A stretch of 64,000 nt of DNA, taken from assembly GCF_019977235.1 (NCBI RefSeq), contig NZ_AP024646.1, forward strand, positions 2,046,001-2,110,000, given 5' to 3'. Shown here piece after piece: positions 12,094 through 19,507 of the stretch (position 1 is the stretch's first letter; every line of letters begins with the position of its first letter). This stretch comes from Arthrobacter sp. StoSoilB5 (GTDB taxonomy: Bacteria; Actinomycetota; Actinomycetes; Actinomycetales; Micrococcaceae). The notes below the pieces were generated by a model, which was not told the DNA's origin, did not search any database, and saw only the letters and a program-made list of their open reading frames with translations. The position numbers were made by a program, and so were the translations under genes.

Positions 12094-13260
12094 ATGGCTT
12101 TCGTGGCCTCTGCATCTGAACTGAATGCTGACGCAAGCGGGGCTGAAGAAGCCGCCGCACCGCCGTCTAACGTTCGTATGTCACCAGAAGAACGCATAGC
12201 TGATCTGACCAAGGGACTTCACGCGGCACTTGAGGAAGCCATCGAGTCGCCTGCACGTTGGCAAGTCCTCCTCGACGCCTCCGCAACACTGTGGCGGTAC
12301 TCGGGGGGCAACGTCGCGCTGCTGATGATGCAGATGGCACAACGCGGCACCGAAGAGCCGACTCTGGTGGCTGGATACAAAGAGTGGGCCCGGCATGGCC
12401 GAACGGTTCTGCGCGGAGAGCACGCGCTCTGGATAATCGCGCCCAGGACAGCCTCGATGCAGGAACTGACCTTGGCGGACGGACAGCGCAAGCTCCTGCC
12501 AGCGAATCAGACGGTACCTGTTGACGCCGTCAGCAACGGCAAGAAGAACGTCATCACCGGTTGGCGCGGGCAGGCTGTCTTTGACGTTACCCAGACCGAG
12601 GGGACACCGCTTCTGGTGCCTCGTGCGAGTGCTCACTCTGGAGCGGACGTAGGCGATCTGTGGAGTTCCCTCCGGGAAGTCGCGAAGGAACATGGCTTCC
12701 GGGTTGAGGTGTCGGGATTCCAACACGGATACACAAGTGGCTACACGGACTTTGATGCTCGTCGAATTCAAGTTGGTCTCTGGATGAACGACGAGGAGCA
12801 GGTAGCGGTTCTTGCCCACGAACTCGGTCACGTCCTTCTGCACGGACCCGACGACCGCCTCGGGCGACTATATGGAAGCAGCGCGAACCATCGGGGGCTT
12901 GCGGAAGTGGAAGCCGAATCGGTTGCATATACCGTCTTGCGGGCTCACGGCATCGATCGTGGACCGCAGTCAGCCTCCTATTTGGCTGGCTGGGCCGACG
13001 CGGTGATCAGCGCGGAGAAGGACATGCGGCACGATTCCTCGGAGGGACGAGTGCCGACGTCGCGCGTCGCCATCGCCAAGTCGGTGCTGGGGCGGGTGAC
13101 CGCGGCAACCAAGGGAATTTTGGCAGTCTCAGATCCTCCTGGTTTCGGAGGCAAGTTCGCTGCCGCCAGTGCTGACCTGTCCGTTGCAGCCACTCCGAGC
13201 TATGCCGGCGTCCCTGGACCGAGCGCGTCATTGAACGGCCCGGAGATTGCTGGTCCCTGA
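12094..13260 (+). CDS. ArdC-like antirestriction protein with zinc metallopeptidase domain
   Basis: This 388-aa protein resembles ArdC. An N-terminal ssDNA-binding-like domain (residues about 30-130, with the family pattern SGGNVALLMMQ and YKEWARHGR) is followed by an ImmA/IrrE-type zinc peptidase domain. The latter has HELGH at residues about 242-246 and a downstream glutamate in EVEAESVAY. ArdC-type proteins protect incoming single-stranded DNA from host restriction during conjugation, which suits this position between the transfer genes and ssb. The last 60 residues are Ala/Pro/Ser-rich and probably disordered. SD-like AGGA lies about 11 bp upstream of ATG 12094. Confidence 0.85.
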   Translation: MAFVASASELNADASGAEEAAAPPSNVRMSPEERIADLTKGLHAALEEAIESPARWQVLLDASATLWRYSGGNVALLMMQMAQRGTEEPTLVAGYKEWARHGRTVLRGEHALWIIAPRTASMQELTLADGQRKLLPANQTVPVDAVSNGKKNVITGWRGQAVFDVTQTEGTPLLVPRASAHSGADVGDLWSSLREVAKEHGFRVEVSGFQHGYTSGYTDFDARRIQVGLWMNDEEQVAVLAHELGHVLLHGPDDRLGRLYGSSANHRGLAEVEAESVAYTVLRAHGIDRGPQSASYLAGWADAVISAEKDMRHDSSEGRVPTSRVAIAKSVLGRVTAATKGILAVSDPPGFGGKFAAASADLSVAATPSYAGVPGPSASLNGPEIAGP

Positions 13261-13312
13261 ACGCCGAGATGTCCGTCGGGAGAGGCCCGTCGACTAAGGA
13301 AGGTAACCCACT

Positions 13313-13822
13313 ATGAATACAAAGATCCCCATCACTATCGCAGGGAACCTGGTCGCAGATCCCGAACTGACGATCGGTGAATCCGGAACGCCGCACGCGA
13401 AGCTCCGCGTTGCCGTGAACCAGCGAATTCAGAACCCGGATGGCACTTGGAGGGATGGCGAGCCGGTCTTCCACAACGTGTCTGCGTTCCGAATGCTTGC
13501 GGAGAACGCCGCTACCTCACTCAAGAAGGGCGACCCTGTGACAGTCTCGGGAGAGCTTGAGTTCCGCGCGTACGAGAAGGACGGCGAACGACGTGAAGCT
13601 CGGCGGATCATCGCTGACACGATTGGCCCGGACCTTCGGTTTGGTACCGCGACGTATCAACGATCGGCCCGTGCAGCAGTGTCCGAGCCAGAGGCCGCCG
13701 TGGAGGCAACCGGGCCGCAAGCCACGACGGCGACTGGCTGGCCCGCGTACAACGTCACCACGAAGGGGCCGGTGGTGACATCCCCTTTAGACGGAGCTCG
13801 GGTGAATGACATGACTGCCTGA
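13313..13822 (+). CDS. ssb: single-stranded DNA-binding protein
   Basis: This 169-aa OB-fold Ssb opens with the family pattern TIAGNLVADPELT, followed by KLRVAVNQRIQNPDGTWRD and a GDPVTVSGELEFRAYE core. The C-terminus does not end in the acidic DDDIPF-type tail of chromosomal Ssb. This suggests a plasmid-borne version with reduced partner recruitment, coating the transferred strand. A good SD (AAGGAAGG) precedes ATG 13313. It follows the ArdC-like gene by 52 bp, and a rho-independent terminator closes the operon just downstream. Confidence 0.92.
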   Translation: MNTKIPITIAGNLVADPELTIGESGTPHAKLRVAVNQRIQNPDGTWRDGEPVFHNVSAFRMLAENAATSLKKGDPVTVSGELEFRAYEKDGERREARRIIADTIGPDLRFGTATYQRSARAAVSEPEAAVEATGPQATTATGWPAYNVTTKGPVVTSPLDGARVNDMTA

Positions 13823-13841
13823 CTCGCCGTTGCTGTTCTCG

Positions 13842-13879
13842 GCCCACGTCTCGTTCAGTTGAGGCGTGGGCTCTTCTTT
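13842..13879 (+). terminator. rho-independent terminator after ssb
   Basis: An 11-bp stem (GCCCACGTCTC pairing with GAGGCGTGGGC, one G-T wobble) has an 8-nt loop and is followed by TCTTCTTT. It lies 20 bp past the ssb stop and should end the rightward transfer transcript. Confidence 0.75.
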
Positions 13880-13896
13880 GTCCCCACGATCCGGAT

Positions 13897-13912
13897 TCGA
13901 ATATATGTTCTA
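13897..13912. promoter_or_regulatory. LexA-like (SOS) box
   Basis: The 16-bp sequence TCGAATATATGTTCTA matches the actinobacterial SOS consensus TCGAAC-N4-GTTCGA at 10 of 12 defined positions. It lies 11 bp before ATG 13924, where it would cover the promoter of the small downstream gene. Assigned by pattern only. Confidence 0.5.
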
Positions 13913-13923
13913 ATCTTGTTGCT

Positions 13924-14205
13924 ATGAGACCAAAGCAAGACTCCAACGCTTTCGCCCGAATGATGGCCCAGATGGATGCCGACAAGAGCCACCCCAAACC
14001 TGACGACGGGAAGATCATCGACTTGGAGCCTGGTAGTCAACCACTGGTTCGTGTGGGGGAGATTTTCGGTCGGGCGATCAAGTACACCAGGACCTTTGGG
14101 CTGGTGGAGTGGGTCGATGAGCGACGGGTCTATCACGTTCAGTGGTTCCCGGCTGCGCAGGTAAAGCGGGTTGACCAGGAGGCGTGGAGGGGGCGGCCGC
14201 TGTAG
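13924..14205 (+). CDS. small protein under a LexA-like box
   Basis: This 93-aa soluble protein is not recognised. Residues 45-85 alternate hydrophobic and charged residues (AIKYTRTFGLVEWVDERRVY), suggesting a small beta-rich fold. The N-terminus is polar (FARMMAQMDAD). No Shine-Dalgarno sequence precedes ATG 13924, and TCTAATCTTG just upstream could be a -10 element, so the message may be leaderless or nearly so. A LexA-like box overlaps that region. It is separated from the transfer operon by a terminator and therefore has its own promoter. Damage-induced expression is an inference. Confidence 0.6.
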   Translation: MRPKQDSNAFARMMAQMDADKSHPKPDDGKIIDLEPGSQPLVRVGEIFGRAIKYTRTFGLVEWVDERRVYHVQWFPAAQVKRVDQEAWRGRPL

Positions 14206-14220
14206 GATCTTGGCGGCCGC
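14192..14220. repeat. paired GCGGCCGC hairpin between convergent operons
   Basis: Two copies of the self-complementary octamer GCGGCCGC lie 12-13 bp apart, between the 93-aa gene (+) and the membrane protein gene (-). They can pair as an 8-bp GC stem. No T-run follows, so it is a weak terminator candidate for the converging transcripts. Confidence 0.4.
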
Positions 14221-14286
14221 TTCGTAGGAGCATATGCCAGCCACACCCAGGGACTGAACTGACGCGGGAATTGGCTGATGCGACGA

Positions 14287-14793
14287 CTAGACGAGTGGCG
14301 CCCACGCTAAGACATGATCGCCGCTGATGCGGTAGGTTGCGGGCCAGGGAACTCCCGGTCGTACCTGCGCGGGGTCGGGCCGGATTAGAAGAACGGATCC
14401 TGGCCAGATGGGCTCGGCGAGTGCTTCGATCCATGCCCGTTGGATGTAGTCGAAACGGTTCCATCGGATAGTGATCCAGGAGCCGGTCGGCTGCAGGGCG
14501 TCTACGGTCAGAACTGTGACCTCGGTTGTGGTCCCGCCAGCCGCCTTCAGGCTTTCAAGACGCGTCCATTGAGCTGCAGTTTCGGTCTGCCACTGCCGTT
14601 TGCTTCGAAGGCGTTGGGCCCAGAAAAGCAGCACCACCACACAGACGATCGTGAGGGCGGCTAACAACCAGGCCGTGCCGGAAACCGTGAAGCTTAGAAC
14701 CACCAGAATCACGGCAAGCAACAGCATTACTGCGCTCACGACAATCAGAGCGGGTGTTGCTACTTTCGGCTTAAGGACTGGGTTCATCTGCAT
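14287..14793 (-). CDS. two-helix membrane protein downstream of relaxase
   Basis: This 168-aa protein has two adjacent membrane helices (residues about 14-36 and 40-60), then a basic hinge (QRLRSKRQWQ) and a soluble C-terminal domain of about 100 residues. ATG 14793 has SD GGAG at 6-nt spacing and lies 20 bp after the relaxase stop, so it is the last gene of the leftward relaxase operon. No family is recognised. A membrane role in mating, for example surface exclusion or an accessory channel part, would fit the location but is not shown by sequence. Confidence 0.7.
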   Translation of the reverse strand: MQMNPVLKPKVATPALIVVSAVMLLLAVILVVLSFTVSGTAWLLAALTIVCVVVLLFWAQRLRSKRQWQTETAAQWTRLESLKAAGGTTTEVTVLTVDALQPTGSWITIRWNRFDYIQRAWIEALAEPIWPGSVLLIRPDPAQVRPGVPWPATYRISGDHVLAWAPLV

Positions 14794-14812
14794 AATTGCT
14801 CCGGCTTCCAGT

Positions 14813-17800
14813 TTAGAGCTGCCAGCCAGCGCTTGTGAGGCTTATTTGGGAGTCCAACTCATACAGGCTGCGGACATCTTCAACCTCGGGCTGTGGTGTG
14901 GCGGCCTGGCTAACTGCTCGCTGCAGGTTGTCCCACTGTGAGCGTTGTTCCCATTCCCAGCCCGCGGGAGTCGGACCAAGGGGGAGAGTCGCACCGTTGA
15001 CGCCCCAGCGATCTCGATACACGGCCACCTCGCGAATCAACGTTGCCGACTCGGACGGATCTGCACCCGCCCCGATGTCTTTGCGCAATTGTGTGGCCCA
15101 TTCAGGCTCCTCTAGTAGCGCCGCCTTGGCGACGCGTTCCGCACGGTTCCCAATCCGCCGTCGTACTTGGTCCAACAACGCTGCGAGGTCTGGCCGTTCT
15201 ATCGTCATCCGCTCAGTCAACGGATCAATAGGCGATTGGGGCATCGCCGAACAGAACCTTCGTAGCCGGGCGTGCGCAACTGCCGCTAGGTCCCGTGCAA
15301 TGGCTTCTGAGCCCAGAGCCTCGTTCAAGGCCCGCAGGGCTCCGGGGCGATTGACGTTGCTGGCTCGTCGCCAGGCAGCGACGGCGGCGCCCCATGCTGG
15401 AGATTCGCGCAAAGCCTCGGAGCGGCCGGGCATTAGACCGTCGATAGTCTTTGCGAGCTCAATACCAGCGGCGATTTGGGCCAAGTAGTCGTACTCGCGG
15501 CTCAGACGCTCGAGGCTGTCGGCATGGGTGCGTTCGAGATCCCGAATCTCGTGAGCCGTTCGTTCCGCACCTTCAGCAGCGAGGACCTCGCTAAGGATCA
15601 CCCGCCAGCTCGAACGCGCGCTAGGGTCCAGTACCTCGTCCTCGTCTGGGTCATTTTCGCTCACGTAGGCCGTGTTGGAGTGCCGGCCCCGGGTCATGCT
15701 GACATACAGCAACTCGCGCGTGAGGCGGCCAGGGGTCACCACGGTGTGGCCGGTGTCCACAGTGAGACCCTGACTGCGGTGGGCCGTGGTGGCGTAACCC
15801 AGCTCGAGGGCCGCGTCCACATAACTGTTCGGCAAAAGTATGGACGCTCCGGTGTCTTTACGTGTCGCTCGTAGAGCACCGTGGGGCCTATTGACGTCCG
15901 TGATCTCGAGAAGTGTCCCATTGCGAATGAACGACCCGTGTTCGTCGCGGATCGATCTGTCATTCCGGCGAGCAATCACCAGGTCGCCACGACCGGCTCT
16001 AAGCCCGTCCCGAAGGACCACGGTACGTTCCGCGTCCACGTCGCCCAAACTTACACGGTCGGTCTGAGCCCGTTCATTGAGCATTTGGACGGTCTCGTTA
16101 TCAGGAGCAATCAAGACCGAGACAAAACCAGCCAAGACGTCCGAGCGCCATGCGGAGTAGGCACGGTCGACCATGCCCGAGTAGTGGCCATGCCTTACGC
16201 GATCGTGTTCCTCATACTCTGCGACCACAGACCCGCGTCCCTCACGCAAACCAAGAGAAGCTGACCGTTCCCACGGATGCTTGAAGCGCCAAATCGTGCT
16301 CAAACGGGCGGCCTTTCCTTGCCGATCAAGCCAGCCAAGGACACCGCCGGCGTCGATGGAATCGAGTTGTGCTGGATCACCCACCAAGAGGATTTTGGCG
16401 CCGGCTTCCGTGGCTTGGCGGGCCAGGGTTGCGAGCTGAAGAGTTGAGACCATGGAGGCTTCATCGATGATTACGAGCTGTTTGGGTTGAAACACCCATT
16501 GGGACTGCTCCGCGGCCAGCCGAGCGACCTGCTGTTGAAGTTGGACAACGTTAGGGCCGCGGGCAGTACGGAGTAGATCGTCTGCGTGGAAGAACCGCCC
16601 TGCTCGCTCCGCTGCACCAGACCCGACGGACTCGTGAAGCCACTTAGCGACGTTCTCAGTAACCATGCGCAGCTCCGAGCCAAGAACCTCGGCGCTCGCA
16701 GCTGCCGGCGCCAGGCCAACAACGCTGCCTATTCCGTACATCGTCTCCCATGCTGCTTTGACCGCACCAAGGGTCGTCGTCTTTCCGGTCCCGGCCGGTC
16801 CAACGATGGCGTCGAGACTGCATCCGCTCAGCAGGACAACCGACGCGGCCGCCAGTTGGTCATCGTGCAGGAGCGACCCTTCGCTCTTTCTGTATGAGGT
16901 GAGCGTCTCGAAGGTGAGATCGACCGGTATGGCCGGGCCGCCGTCGTCGTTCTTCGCCGCCATGATTTCGTCCTCAAAGGCGAGCGTCGACCCATCCGTG
17001 TAGAGGCGCGACCCGTGGAAATCGAAGACGCTGCGCCCGGCGAATTGCAGATCATCAGCGGCACCCGCGGGGACACCGTACTGATACTCGTTGAGTGGCA
17101 CGGATATACGCTCCGCCGCGGTGGCCACGGCATCGATCAGCCCATTGCGGTCGGCAGGGGAGGCGCAGCGGATCTCAGCGCACACGCGCTCACCTTCGGC
17201 GATCAGGTTCCAGCGATTCCAGGTTGAGCGTTTGGCCGCTACACGCTGTCGGGTGACAAGCCCGACGGCGGCAATCCAGTCGGGGGTGAAGTCGCCGACG
17301 CGGAACGGGCGAGAGTGTGATCGCCGAATAGTGGAAGCTACGACGGATTCGGGATCAAAACCTTTGGCCTTTGCTCTGTCGCGCCACTGTGCGGACAGGG
17401 TCCGTAACGGTGACGGCGAAGCGGTCTTGGGAGTTCTAGTCGAGAGGGTGGCTTGCTGGCGCAACCTCACGGTGGTTGTCGCGGTCGGGGGAGTGCTGTG
17501 TTCGGTGGTCCACTGTTCGACCAGACGATCGGTCTCAATGTCGATGAGCCTTGAACGGTTGGAAAATTCGCGGACTAGGGCTTCTGCGATGCCAGTGAGT
17601 TGGTGGCTTGGGTTATGACTGTTTTGCGCTGGGGCTCGGATGTCGGTTTCTGTGCCGAGGCTCGTGTGCAAGGCATCAAAGAGGAGGCCGTTGTAATGTT
17701 CGCTGGCGGCGACGACGGCCTTGTAGAGGGAACGGGAGTCCAGGGTGACCCAGGCGCCGTCCGTGACGCGCTGGACCCGGTTCGCGATGACAAGGTGAGT

Positions 17801-18370
17801 ATGGAGCTGAGGGTCGCCGGCGCGGGATTCCCAGTGGTCGAATGCGGCGGCGATGACTCCTCGTGTGCCGACGTGGGCTACTCCGTTTCGCCCGGATCGC
17901 GTGTTGATGACCTGCTCTTCCATCCAGGCCAGGGTTGCTTCGACGGCTTCGCGGTGGGTCTGCAGAATCTGCTCCTGGAGGTGTCGCGGGCTAAGTGCCC
18001 ACAGCGTGGAGACTGATTTCGGAACGCTGAATGTGAGGTCGAAGCCGGCAACGGCGTGCTTCGTCGCGTTGTGATCATTGGTCTTTTGGTCGATTGGTGG
18101 CTGCCCGTGCGGTCTCCCCAGCGGTTCCTTGCTGTCGGGGTGGGTTGCGTCTTGAAAGATGGCACGTGCCTCGGATTCATTGACTTTGTCTCCTGGGTCC
18201 CGGGCAATGCCGTGGAGCCCGGCGCCCAGCCAACAGCCTTGGGGTGTTCCCGTCTTGACGTAGTAGCTGATGGTGTCTGGGGGAGTAGGTGAGAAGTCGT
18301 CCAGCATCGTGGACTTGAACAGGTACTTGAGTCCTGACCTGACGGAGAGCCTGGCGATGGACATCGTCAT
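14813..18370 (-). CDS. MobF-family conjugative relaxase-helicase (TrwC/TraI-like)
   Basis: This 1185-aa protein nicks oriT and unwinds the plasmid for transfer. The N-terminal TrwC domain has a candidate catalytic Tyr in GLKYLF (about residue 16) and the metal-binding His cluster in LHTHLVIANR (His about 190 and 192). The C-terminal half is a RecD-like superfamily 1 helicase: Walker A GPAGTGKTT (about 524-532), Walker B LVIIDEASMVS, GDPAQLDSID, and the motif VI region TAHRSQGLTVD. ATG 18370 (SD GGGAGC) is chosen because it overlaps the upstream stop by ATGA; ATG 18406 and 18364 are alternatives. No frameshift was seen, so the element is probably self-transmissible together with the 5-12 kb cluster. 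Confidence 0.95.
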   Translation of the reverse strand: MTMSIARLSVRSGLKYLFKSTMLDDFSPTPPDTISYYVKTGTPQGCWLGAGLHGIARDPGDKVNESEARAIFQDATHPDSKEPLGRPHGQPPIDQKTNDHNATKHAVAGFDLTFSVPKSVSTLWALSPRHLQEQILQTHREAVEATLAWMEEQVINTRSGRNGVAHVGTRGVIAAAFDHWESRAGDPQLHTHLVIANRVQRVTDGAWVTLDSRSLYKAVVAASEHYNGLLFDALHTSLGTETDIRAPAQNSHNPSHQLTGIAEALVREFSNRSRLIDIETDRLVEQWTTEHSTPPTATTTVRLRQQATLSTRTPKTASPSPLRTLSAQWRDRAKAKGFDPESVVASTIRRSHSRPFRVGDFTPDWIAAVGLVTRQRVAAKRSTWNRWNLIAEGERVCAEIRCASPADRNGLIDAVATAAERISVPLNEYQYGVPAGAADDLQFAGRSVFDFHGSRLYTDGSTLAFEDEIMAAKNDDGGPAIPVDLTFETLTSYRKSEGSLLHDDQLAAASVVLLSGCSLDAIVGPAGTGKTTTLGAVKAAWETMYGIGSVVGLAPAAASAEVLGSELRMVTENVAKWLHESVGSGAAERAGRFFHADDLLRTARGPNVVQLQQQVARLAAEQSQWVFQPKQLVIIDEASMVSTLQLATLARQATEAGAKILLVGDPAQLDSIDAGGVLGWLDRQGKAARLSTIWRFKHPWERSASLGLREGRGSVVAEYEEHDRVRHGHYSGMVDRAYSAWRSDVLAGFVSVLIAPDNETVQMLNERAQTDRVSLGDVDAERTVVLRDGLRAGRGDLVIARRNDRSIRDEHGSFIRNGTLLEITDVNRPHGALRATRKDTGASILLPNSYVDAALELGYATTAHRSQGLTVDTGHTVVTPGRLTRELLYVSMTRGRHSNTAYVSENDPDEDEVLDPSARSSWRVILSEVLAAEGAERTAHEIRDLERTHADSLERLSREYDYLAQIAAGIELAKTIDGLMPGRSEALRESPAWGAAVAAWRRASNVNRPGALRALNEALGSEAIARDLAAVAHARLRRFCSAMPQSPIDPLTERMTIERPDLAALLDQVRRRIGNRAERVAKAALLEEPEWATQLRKDIGAGADPSESATLIREVAVYRDRWGVNGATLPLGPTPAGWEWEQRSQWDNLQRAVSQAATPQPEVEDVRSLYELDSQISLTSAGWQL

Positions 18371-18705
18371 GGCCGTGCTCCCGTGCGAGGCCTGGCGGGA
18401 AGCCATCCTCGTCGACGAAGGATGTCGAGCGTCACTGAGTCGAGGGCGATGCCTTTTGCGCGCGAAATTTGGAGCAAAACGGCTGCCACGCGGGCGAGGT
18501 CTTGGACGTTTGTTCGCTGGGCACGCTTAAGGCGGAGGACTTCGTTGTGGAGGAGCCCGTTTCTGGCTTCGAGTTCTTCGTAGATGGCGTGGAGTCGTTC
18601 GAGTTCGGAGGACTGCGATCTCAGCTCTGTCATGAGCCGGTCCATGCATCGATCGCCGTCTTCAAGCTTTCTATTTGGTTGATGTCCGGAACTCTGCCTG
18701 TTCAC
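18367..18705 (-). CDS. small coiled-coil protein, relaxase operon leader
   Basis: A protein of up to 112 aa, dominated by a heptad-like helix (residues about 25-65: LRSQSSELERLHAIYEELE and following), then a helical C-terminus with RRRGWLPARP. The stop overlaps the relaxase start by ATGA. GTG 18705 is the longest start and ATG 18645 is equally plausible. Position and size suggest a relaxosome accessory factor that helps the relaxase at oriT, analogous in place to MobC/TrwA, but no DNA-binding motif is obvious. oriT itself was not identified; the non-coding DNA from 18706 rightward is the natural place to look. Confidence 0.6.
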   Translation of the reverse strand: MNRQSSGHQPNRKLEDGDRCMDRLMTELRSQSSELERLHAIYEELEARNGLLHNEVLRLKRAQRTNVQDLARVAAVLLQISRAKGIALDSVTLDILRRRGWLPARPRTGARP

Positions 18706-19507
18706 ACCAGTTCATGTGCGCTGAATGGATACTCTGCATGATTTCACGGTGCGTTGGCCTTGGATGCCAGAGGTGTGAGGGTCGGTTTGCGTGGTCAACG
18801 GACGTTTATCCTTCTTTGGGTTTAAGGCCCTTGGGCGTAAGGAGGAAAGACGCCGCCGACTTTCTGAAGCCCGCTCTGTTTGGGTAGCGAGGAAGCTTGT
18901 CGGAGCTTAAACATTGAGTCAACTTCTTGTGGAAGCGCTTTGCCATCACCGGTGGAGCTGCGCAGAGAACGGCGGCGTCGCTGCCAAACGCTGATAAGAA
19001 CCCATATGTCGCCCGGAGGCGGAGCAAAGTATCGGGCCGGACCAGGAAAACCCATCCACGGCTGGCTTCAGCGGCGAGGGCTTGCCGCGGCGGTAGGTGC
19101 CATCGGTGGTGACCACGAGCTTGGCTTCAGCGTCATCGATCCGGGAACGCAGTACTTCCTTACCAGGGGCCGGATGCGTAATGTCCTGTTACTGGCAAGT
19201 CTTTGAATTGAAGGCGACTTTGACTGCTACCCGGGGCCATCCACAGGCCTCAGCGTGGCATTGGAGTTAGGAAGCAGTGCGATGTTGCCGGCGTCGGGTA
19301 CCCCAGTGGGCAGGAACTCATCGCCGGAAGTATTCCGCAGACGGGCTTTAGCGGCTTCGCCGGTTGGCGGTGCGCTCGGGAAGCCATGAGAGGACATTAA
19401 TGGATCGTGCGACCATGCGCCCCTACAGGACCATAGCCGCCGACAGCAAAAGGGAACAGCATTCAAAATTGCTGACAATTCAAGAAACGGCACCCGGCCC
19501 ATACTGT
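18706..19507. other. about 800 bp without an intact gene
   Basis: This stretch lies upstream of the relaxase operon and downstream of the glucosidase gene. No open frame with a convincing start, SD and codon pattern was found. It contains an acetyl-CoA synthetase fragment (listed separately) and may hold the oriT and the relaxase promoter, neither of which could be pinned down. Confidence 0.6.
19066..19170 (-). pseudogene. acetyl-CoA synthetase (acs) fragment
   Basis: Reading leftward, the DNA encodes [13 protein letters not shown], then [12 protein letters not shown] and PSPLKPAVD. These match the central adenylation region of acetyl-CoA synthetases (a T/ADGxxRRGK motif followed by LKPAVDxAL). 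The similarity covers only about 35 codons and stops on both sides. It is a gene remnant left by rearrangement, probably from a host acs gene. Confidence 0.55.

Noticed and set aside
18806-19055. Two overlapping leftward frames of 73 and 77 codons
   Set aside because: No SD and no family match; they run out of the acs remnant into non-coding DNA.
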